A stretch of 64,000 nt of DNA from Rhodamnia argentea. Lineage: Eukaryota; Streptophyta; Magnoliopsida; Myrtales; Myrtaceae. Position numbers and translations under genes: made by a program. Location of the stretch: NCBI RefSeq assembly GCF_020921035.1, contig NC_063157.1, positions 23,577,015-23,641,014 of the forward strand. Direction: 5' to 3'. The notes beneath the pieces were generated by a model, which worked only from the letters and a program-made list of their open reading frames with translations, ran no database searches and was not told where the DNA came from. Every line of letters begins with the position of its first letter. The first letter of the stretch is position 1. This document shows, one piece after another, positions 57,337 through 64,000 of this stretch.

Positions 57337-58823
57337 TGTTGACGCCTAAATTTTGATTAATCTATTTTTTGCATAAAAATTATAAAAAATCATCTCACAT
57401 ATTTATTTTTAGCGTACATTGCATTGGCATATAATCGGGCAAGCAGAACACTTAATTTAGCATGCGTCTAGACTAGGCACGGGATGAAAAAATACACCGA
57501 GAAGATTTGAAACTTCAAGGACTGTATTGCAAATACTTAAAATTTCAGGGACCGTATTGCAAATACTTGGAACTTCGGGGACTGTATTGCAAATACCAAA
57601 AGAAGATGATGAAGGGAAGATGATGAAGGGAAGATAATGAAAAGAAGATGAAGAAGGGAAGATGATGAAGGGAAGATAATGAAGGGAAGATGAAAATGGA
57701 AGGTGAAGAAATGAAGATGAAGAAGGGAAGATGAAAATGGAAGGTGAAGAAATGAAGATGAAGAAGGGAAGATGAAAATGGAAGGTGAAGAAATGAAGAT
57801 GAAGAAGAGAAGATGAAGATGGAAGGTGAAGAAATGAAGGTGAAGAATGAAGGATGAAGAACTTTGCCTATAAAAGAGAGAGCTCTTGAGAAGAGTTTTA
57901 GAAGGGGGAAGTGGAAGAGAATTGAGAGAGAGAGTAGAAGAGAATTGAGAGAGTTTTTTAGGAAGAGTGGAAGAGAATTGAGAGAGTTTTGAGAGAGTTT
58001 TTGAGAGGAATTTTTAGAGAGGAAAAAGAGAGTTCTTGAGAAAAATCGGAAGAGAAAATTCGAGAGTGAAGAAAAGTGTTTTAGTCGAGCATCATCTTCG
58101 ACGAGTCCCGACACATATTTCGCCCCTCGCAACCCAACAACGCCATTGCTTGCCTTTTTTCGACGATAGCCACGTTCTTCCAACTCCGAGATCTTGAAGG
58201 GAACTATAATGTGTATGTGAGTAAGATTTTATGTAATAGAAGGTAATCCTTTCCATCTCGATCTACAAAAATGTAATCGTTTGGTTTGAACATTTGTTTG
58301 TTTATTTTAGACATGCCACGTGTTCCAAATTTTAGCATTATTACATGTTAATTTATTTTTATAAATACTCGTGATCGGCTGCGTTTTCTTTCTTTCCAAA
58401 TCACCCATGGTGTATATCGTACAAAGTTCAATGTTTTACATCCCCATAAAAAATAAGAAAAAACCAAAAAAATTGCATCTTTGAATTTCAAGTAAAATCC
58501 ATCAAAATTGCCAAATCAAATATTTTTCATGAAAATGGTACCGAAAGGGCGTTAGAGTAATCTAGCGTAACCAAATCCCCGAATTCAAAATCTCCGGTTC
58601 GCGGAAATAAGATAGTTTTCTCCCGCTATTTTATTTAGGTTTCTAATCAACCTACCGAAAATGATTAGTGGCGACTCCAAATTCAAAACACGTTGTATGT
58701 TAATTATTTGAACCTTAAGTTGCGATTTGGTATGGACTTGGAGAGTCCGAGTTAGGTTAATTAATTAACCTGATAATCCATTTGCCCAAAAAATAACTCG
58801 TTTATTTTTTCTAGGTCGCGACA
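57337..58823 (+). repeat. Presumed 5' LTR of the Ty3-type element
   Basis: Begins TGTTGACGCC and ends GGTCGCGACA, with TG...CA ends, followed by a primer-site-like string. Inside are three 30-bp units containing ACTGTATTGCAAATAC (from 57521, 57551 and 57581) and, at about 57600-57865, a purine-rich GAAGATGAAG array with at least four 41-bp units. TATAAAAGAGAGAG near 57872 is a good TATA candidate for the element's own promoter. Confidence 0.7.
57598..57865 (+). repeat. Purine-rich minisatellite inside the LTR, 41-bp unit
   Basis: The motif AGGTGAAGAAATGAAGATGA recurs at 57701, 57742, 57783 and (diverged) 57824, exactly 41 bases apart, within a longer GAAGATGAAGGGA-type run. The strand is almost pure A/G apart from T in ATG. 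The long minus-strand open frame over this block (57545-58183) is a by-product. Confidence 0.85.
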
Positions 58824-60152
58824 GCTTAGCGACTCCATTTGGGAACCGAAGAGGACTTAGGCCGGATAATTTCATGAAAAAGAAATCACTTGATTTGGTA
58901 AACTTTGGTTGAATTCTCATTCTTAGGTGTTAAATGTTTTTGCAGATTGGGAGTTATAAGGGGAGGAGTGATTGGCTAACCCTTTGTTTTGCGGGCTTGG
59001 TGAATTGGAATTGTGATTTAACTTTTGAATCATTGAAGCGGTGTTTGCTTTTAATTGTTGTGCATGATTTATCGTCTTTGCACTACACCGCACACAACCC
59101 GTGACCGAACCTGGGTCACACTAATAGTTTTAAGATGGTATTTAGATGGTCCTTTAACCTTGGCGGTAAGGCTTCGCTAAAGGTTATCCCATCCGGATCC
59201 CGAAAATTTTTTCAAAAAAATGGCTCAAGGGTCGTTCTTATGCACGTGAGGCTACGATGCATGAGAATTCCCCTTGTCGACCGAACCAAGCCGAAGTGAT
59301 TGAACCCGACTAGTCATGACTATTGTACGCGAGGCTGCGACTAGTCATGATGACTGTGCGCGAGGCTGCGACATGTCGTTTCGTTCATCATTTCACTTTG
59401 CAAAAGCCTTTTGGATAGATAGAATAAGATTTAAACTCACGATTCATGCGCATGTCTTTGTGATTGACATTTTCTTCGTATGAGAGGTAATTTCTTGTCT
59501 CTTGTACCCTGTTATCTCATTTTTATTTTGGGCCGGTCCATGGTTTAGGTTGATTGTTTAGAAGTTTCATTTCCAATTTCGCACTTTGCTTCCGCAGCTT
59601 TTACAATTTCATCGGTTGTCCTCAATTCTGATTTGGCTTATTCCTGTTGTGCGATTTTTACTAAATTCTACGATCGAGCTTTGAGTAAGTGCCAAACACG
59701 AAAGTTGTAGACCTATGTTTCAACTAATATCTTGCAAAATTTCAGAATTAAATTCATAATTTAAGATGGCCCTTCGTTTTTTCAACAACATGCGGTTATA
59801 ACAGTTTTCTGAACGTGATTTTTTGGAAAGACACATTAAACTGCTTTGATCCGTGCATTTCTAGTCTGATTGGCCAACATAAAAGTTGTTCATCACCTTC
59901 TCAACTATAAGCTCGTAAAATTTGGACATGTTTTGATCAACGTGCAAATTGATACGGATTTTTTCGTAAAAGCGGACAAACTGAAAATTACATATTTCAA
60001 TCCTTTGGTTATGATCACTTTGTTCGTTTGAGTCTAGAGGGATGCCATGGGCCGGCTCGCTATTCTTGCTTCCTGTACTCATTTTGGATTTGTTACTGCG
60101 TACAGGTAATTTATCACGGATCCTCAACATATTACTCGATCGGTCGCAAAGA

Positions 60153-61757
60153 GGATGGCCGACATTAACGCCACTATCGGTGCTGCCCCGGACGAGAAAC
60201 TTAACTCATTGACCGAGCGCTTTGAAGGGATGATGTCCCGAAAGATGGAGGAAATGATGGCCGCCTTCACCACCAAACTGCAATCATCCACCTCCAGCCC
60301 GCCGCTAATCATTCTCGCTCGAATTCCTCCCCGCGGATAACTCCGGTAAAGCCCTGGAAGCTGCTCCCGATCGGATAATGCCGCTAGAAGATGTGATCAT
60401 CACAGGCATGAACTCGAGCACGCCACCCGTAGTCCCAATCCCTCAAGCCAGCCATGTGACCCCCGGATTGATTGGTGATGCGGCCAAGCTGTTGGCCCAA
60501 ATGGAACAGAGGATCCGAGAGGTTGAGGGGACTCACAACATACCCCAGGTTGACCTGTCTGTCTTTTCAAAGGTCACGGTGCCGGAGAAGTTCAAGATGC
60601 CCAACTTTGAGAAGTATCATGGAACTTCCAACCCGGTTCAGCACGTCCGGATGTACCAGGCAAGAATGAATAAGCATGCGACCAACGGTCCCTTAATGGT
60701 TCGGACCTTCCAGGCTAGTTTAAAAGAAGCTGCCATGAGATGGTATACGGACTACGAGATCTACCGGATGGATGATTAGGAGAAGGCAGCTAATGCTTTC
60801 ATCAAACATTTTAGCTTTAACTTGGACGTGCTCACCACCGGAGAAGATCTTGAACGACTTGAGATGAAGAGAGGAGAAACAATCAAGCAGTATGCTACCA
60901 GGTGGAGGAACGTGGCATCTCGGCTGAAACCGGTCCCTCCCGAAAGGGAGCTTATGAAATTGTTTGTTTCCACCCCGCCGCCAGTTATGAGAACTCGAAT
61001 TTTGGGATCTGTTGCCACGTCATTCAGCCATCTCATCGCGATGGCTGAAGAAATCGAGAACGGCATGAAGAAAGGTTGGTACGGTGATGTCGCCACGATG
61101 ACTAAGAGGTTTGTGGTAAGGAAAGACAATGAGCCGGCCCCACGAGTCAACATGACCTACAGCAAAAAACCCACGACCCAAACGCCGGTCGTACGGACTC
61201 CTAATCGCCAGCAGGCTAATTTCGGCATGCAACGACAAAGAGGGAATCAATGGTCCCCTCGGCGGTTTACCCCTCTACCGGGAACCCCGTCGCAGGTACT
61301 CGCGGTTCTGCGTAAGAGAGGTTTATCGACTTCCGAGCCTCTACGACCCGGTAACACGAGCTCGCCGAGATATGATCCATCGAAGAAATGTGATTACCAC
61401 TGCGGGAAGCTTGGACATGACACTGATGGCTGTTTTGTACTGAGGCATCGGATTCAAGATCTCCTGGATTCTAAAGCATTCTCGTTCCAAGGCAACAAAC
61501 AGCCAAATGTCCAGAATAATACTTTGCCGGATCATTCCGGTAAAGTTAATGCTGTATTCGGGCTGGGAATCAGACTGGTTGGTGCTAGTAAGGATGAAGG
61601 AGTCTTCGATATCGCCGGTTGTTTTGATGATGTAACCATTGCTGCTATATCCGAAGACGGAGCGCATAAGGAGGAACCTTACTTGGCACCTAAACCTTCC
61701 AAATCATTCATTAATGCCATATGTGATGATCCACTGGAGGGTTTAAATTCGGAGTAA
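60153..61757 (+). pseudogene. Ty3-type gag, one frameshift and one in-frame stop
   Basis: An N-terminal segment MADINATIGAAPDEKLNSLT (from 60153) is out of frame with the rest, so a frameshift lies near 60330. The main frame from 60378 carries the retrotransposon gag core: FKMPNFEKYHGTSNPVQHVR, ASLKEAAMRWYTD, then a TAG stop at 60777-60779, then EKAANAFIKHFSFN, RGETIKQYATRWRNVASRLK and the end of the core. A zinc-knuckle-like CDYHCGKLGHDTDGC lies at about 61390-61434. The stop replaces a position where relatives often have Trp, consistent with a TGG-to-TAG change. No protease or reverse transcriptase follows in any frame I could recognise. Confidence 0.85.
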
Positions 61758-64000
61758 CATCTTTATGTTTATTGCAATCCCCTACGGGATACATGAGGAG
61801 GAGAACTTAGTGGATTCAGAAGTATACAACCTAGATGAGTCCAAATCCGAATATGAGTTCAATGCCAATTGAAGCTAAGCCCAGATGGTTACAAAATCGG
61901 TGAGATAACATCCCGGACATACAATCCGATCCAGATGAATCGATCTTTTCAAATTCAAAGTTTGCAAGGAATACGTACAAGGGTAAAGCGGTATCGTTTC
62001 AACTCGTTTAGAACATGAGGACATACATTGACACTTTCCCTTTTGATTTTTACGGGGGTCAATGCCTTTCCAGATATGGAAGTATCCATTCTCCCCGAAA
62101 AATTAATGAAATAAAAAATTCCTGAAGCCTTTGACAATCTCATGTCTCGAACCGGATAATGAAGTTTTTGCAACTCATTTGCATGAGCAGGGGCAACTCG
62201 CGATCCACGCCCCTAAGAAGTTTCTTATGTGCTTGCGAATTCTGTCCACCAAGATAAAAAGTTGCTACATTTTACATGCTCAAAAACACTTATACATTGC
62301 ATAGTTTGCGCATGACTGTTCCTCATGTTTAATTTACCAACTCTGAATAAGGAACATGAACCGCATAAGATACATCGAATGTATGGAATGGGGCAAGCGG
62401 GATGATGAAAGGCAATCTTTTCCCAAACACGTCCCATTTTTTCAGGCGAGTTGAACGGTGGCTAAGTTCCGCATTCCCCGAGGTAAAGAGTTTTCTCGCG
62501 AAAGGTACGTTAGCCGAAATGACAGAGGCATTCAATTCTCTATCCCAAACACTACGGGTGATCCATTGATTACCCCTTTTGAGCGGTGGTTTCATTTCTT
62601 TACCCCTGTCAAGAACCACCCCACATCGGGGTCCAGACGAGTTAATTCCAAAGGCAACACGAGGTAAATGGTTAGAAATTTTCTTGCTGGGACTAACATT
62701 AATCTTCGGGTGTTTCTTTGCATTTATACTCGAATTTTAATTCAAGTGCCTTAGGATGATGAAGAGCATTCACTTCTCTATCCTATACACTTCATTCTTT
62801 GCATAGCCCACTTGAGCCCGCAAATTCATTTCTTAAACCCTTGTTGGTGATCATTTGCTCATTCCAAAGACGAAGATAGCATTTTCCCAAGGATTAGAAT
62901 TGGAGATGGTCGGGTCAATGAGACAATTCCCGAATGGACTCATTTCTTGTATGCTAGATTTTTTATGTTTACATAATTTTTCTTTGTAAATGTTTATGTT
63001 TGTTGTAATTCCTGGTTCAAAATCATGGGATTGTAAAAAAAAGGAGAGGCAAACTCAGCTTAAAGGAGAAGGGCCCGCTCTCGAAAAAAAAAAAAAACAA
63101 CAAAAAAAAAGTAAAATAAAGAGATGTCGAAGAGCTCTCAAAGAAAAAGGAAAAGAAATCTCTTCTCGAAAAAAAAAAAAAAGAAGAAAAAAGAAAAATG
63201 AGAGTCGGGAGTAAGAAAAGCAAAGGCCGATCTCATACGAAAATTTCAAGCATAGGAAAAGCAAAGTGCCTACCAAAAGTAAGGCCAATGCACATTCATT
63301 TGTAAAGTACTTCTGAATTTTGAATGTACGTTTTTGCCTGTTAAGTTGTAAATTCCATGTACATGTTTGCATTGTGTCTCTTGCAAATCCTTGACGGACA
63401 CTTGTTATGAAGAAGACTCCCCAAGAAATCAGTTTGCAAAGTGCAATTTTCAGTAGAAATCTACCATCCCTCATTCAATGATGGTATTCTTTCTGAAGAC
63501 ATTTCCGGAAGACCAAGATCGGTGACTAGTCGGCGATGATCACCAACGTCAAGCCCCTTCTCATTTAATTTCTGAGCCAAAACGAGCCTTTTTCCTCGGT
63601 CCCCAATCCTAGCCTACGTTATAACCCTCCAAAGTCTCTTCTGATTAGGGCACTTGAGTTAACGTAGAGTTAAATGATTTTAAGCATCGCTCGAAGAAGT
63701 TCGAGCAAGATTATTTCTCTCTCATTTTTGCGGGGTTCTTGACTTGTAAATCCGGAGCAGATGATGAAGAAATTCATTTCAGCAGCTTTGACTCAACTAG
63801 AGTCCCCTTTGTAAACCTTTGACCTAGCCCTCATTACGGTCCTAATCAAGACCTCCGGATCGGCTCGGTCGTATCAATTGCGAGATTACTTGGATCCTTA
63901 TCGAATGCGATGATGGAAAGATTGAGTGATTTCTTTTGAATCCTGCAGACAGGATAAATAGCTTTTCTTGAGAGTGAGTGAAAGCCATTTCAGATCGAAG
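61758..64000 (+). other. Sequence downstream of gag, no recognised pol
   Basis: More than 2 kb without a protease, reverse transcriptase, RNase H or integrase motif. It includes A-rich/GAAAAAG tracts at about 63036-63200. It may be non-coding spacer of a non-autonomous or internally deleted element, or unrelated flanking DNA; the window ends before this can be settled. Confidence 0.45.

Larger units (their letters stand above)
57337..64000 (+). mobile_element. Ty3-type LTR retrotransposon, 5' part only
   Basis: The element opens with a ~1.49-kb LTR (57337-58823), a primer-site-like TAGCGACTCC at 58827-58836, a ~1.3-kb leader and a gag region to 61757. It continues to the window end without a recognised pol domain. 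The long leader, LTR size, CGACTCC primer site and gag type recall the Tat/Ogre branch of Ty3 elements; that is inference. The 3' LTR and right flank lie outside the window, so its limits and target duplication cannot be confirmed. Confidence 0.75.

Noticed and set aside
57545..58183. 212-codon minus-strand Phe/Ser/Leu-rich frame
   Set aside because: Produced by the GAAGATGAAG minisatellite in the LTR; repetitive and not protein-like.
1..64000. tRNA, rRNA genes and CRISPR arrays
   Set aside because: No complete tRNA cloverleaf, rRNA-like sequence or regularly spaced palindromic repeat array was found; the tRNA-like strings are retroelement remnants, and CRISPR is not expected in a plant nucleus.

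Overview
The window is nuclear DNA of a flowering plant, almost certainly a eudicot. Genes are intron-rich with GT-AG junctions, encode plant-specific families (DUF247, DUF868, NAT12-type transporter, plant Dabb protein, WAK galacturonan-binding protein), and sit in AT-rich DNA crowded with LTR retrotransposons and hAT- or Mutator-type elements. The repeat style reminds me of Myrtales (Eucalyptus-like), but that is an impression and not something the sequence proves.

Layout. 1-8.1 kb: no gene; decayed terminal-inverted-repeat elements. 8.5-14.7 kb, minus strand: a complete ten-exon nucleobase-ascorbate transporter of the NAT12 type; all ten exons join in frame to 709 codons. 15.4-15.6 kb: a hAT MITE with a perfect 8-bp target duplication. 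18.5-21.6 kb, plus: a nine-exon chloroplast-type phosphoglycerate-mutase-family phosphatase (2-carboxy-D-arabinitol-1-phosphatase-like). 22.3-22.9 kb, plus: a three-exon NUCLEAR FUSION DEFECTIVE 6-like organelle protein. 23-29 kb: gene-poor. 29.2-30.1 kb, plus: an intronless DUF868 gene. 31.9-36.75 kb: a full-length but broken Ty1/copia element with 310-bp LTRs and a GTACA target duplication. 37.5-38.5 kb, minus: a two-exon, kinase-less wall-associated galacturonan-binding protein with a hydrophobic tail. 39.3-40.0 kb, minus: a two-exon stress-responsive A/B-barrel (Dabb) protein. 41.26-41.71 kb: a degenerate ~40-bp minisatellite. 45.0-45.3 kb: a second copy of the 15.4-kb hAT MITE family. 46.1-47.5 kb, plus: a DUF247 gene. 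48.0-52.1 kb: a tandem duplication. 55.8-56.3 kb, plus: an unrecognised short gene. 57.3 kb to the end: the 5' LTR, leader and gag of a long Ty3-type retrotransposon that runs off the window.

The most informative stretch is 48.0-52.1 kb. A ~1.28-kb unit holding a solo copia LTR (AATCC target duplication) was duplicated in tandem. The second copy then took three further insertions: a Mutator-like MITE, a short solo LTR and a 952-bp Pack-MULE. The first copy keeps the uninterrupted sites, so each insertion boundary can be read directly. The Pack-MULE has ~260-bp terminal inverted repeats and a 9-bp target duplication, and carries fused fragments of two unrelated plant genes: an ankyrin-repeat/GPCR-chaperone-type protein and a zeatin O-glucosyltransferase-type enzyme.

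The genes are independent transcription units; nothing suggests an operon or biosynthetic cluster. Exon boundaries were placed by hand from splice consensus, phase and remembered family similarity; no transcript evidence or database search was available.
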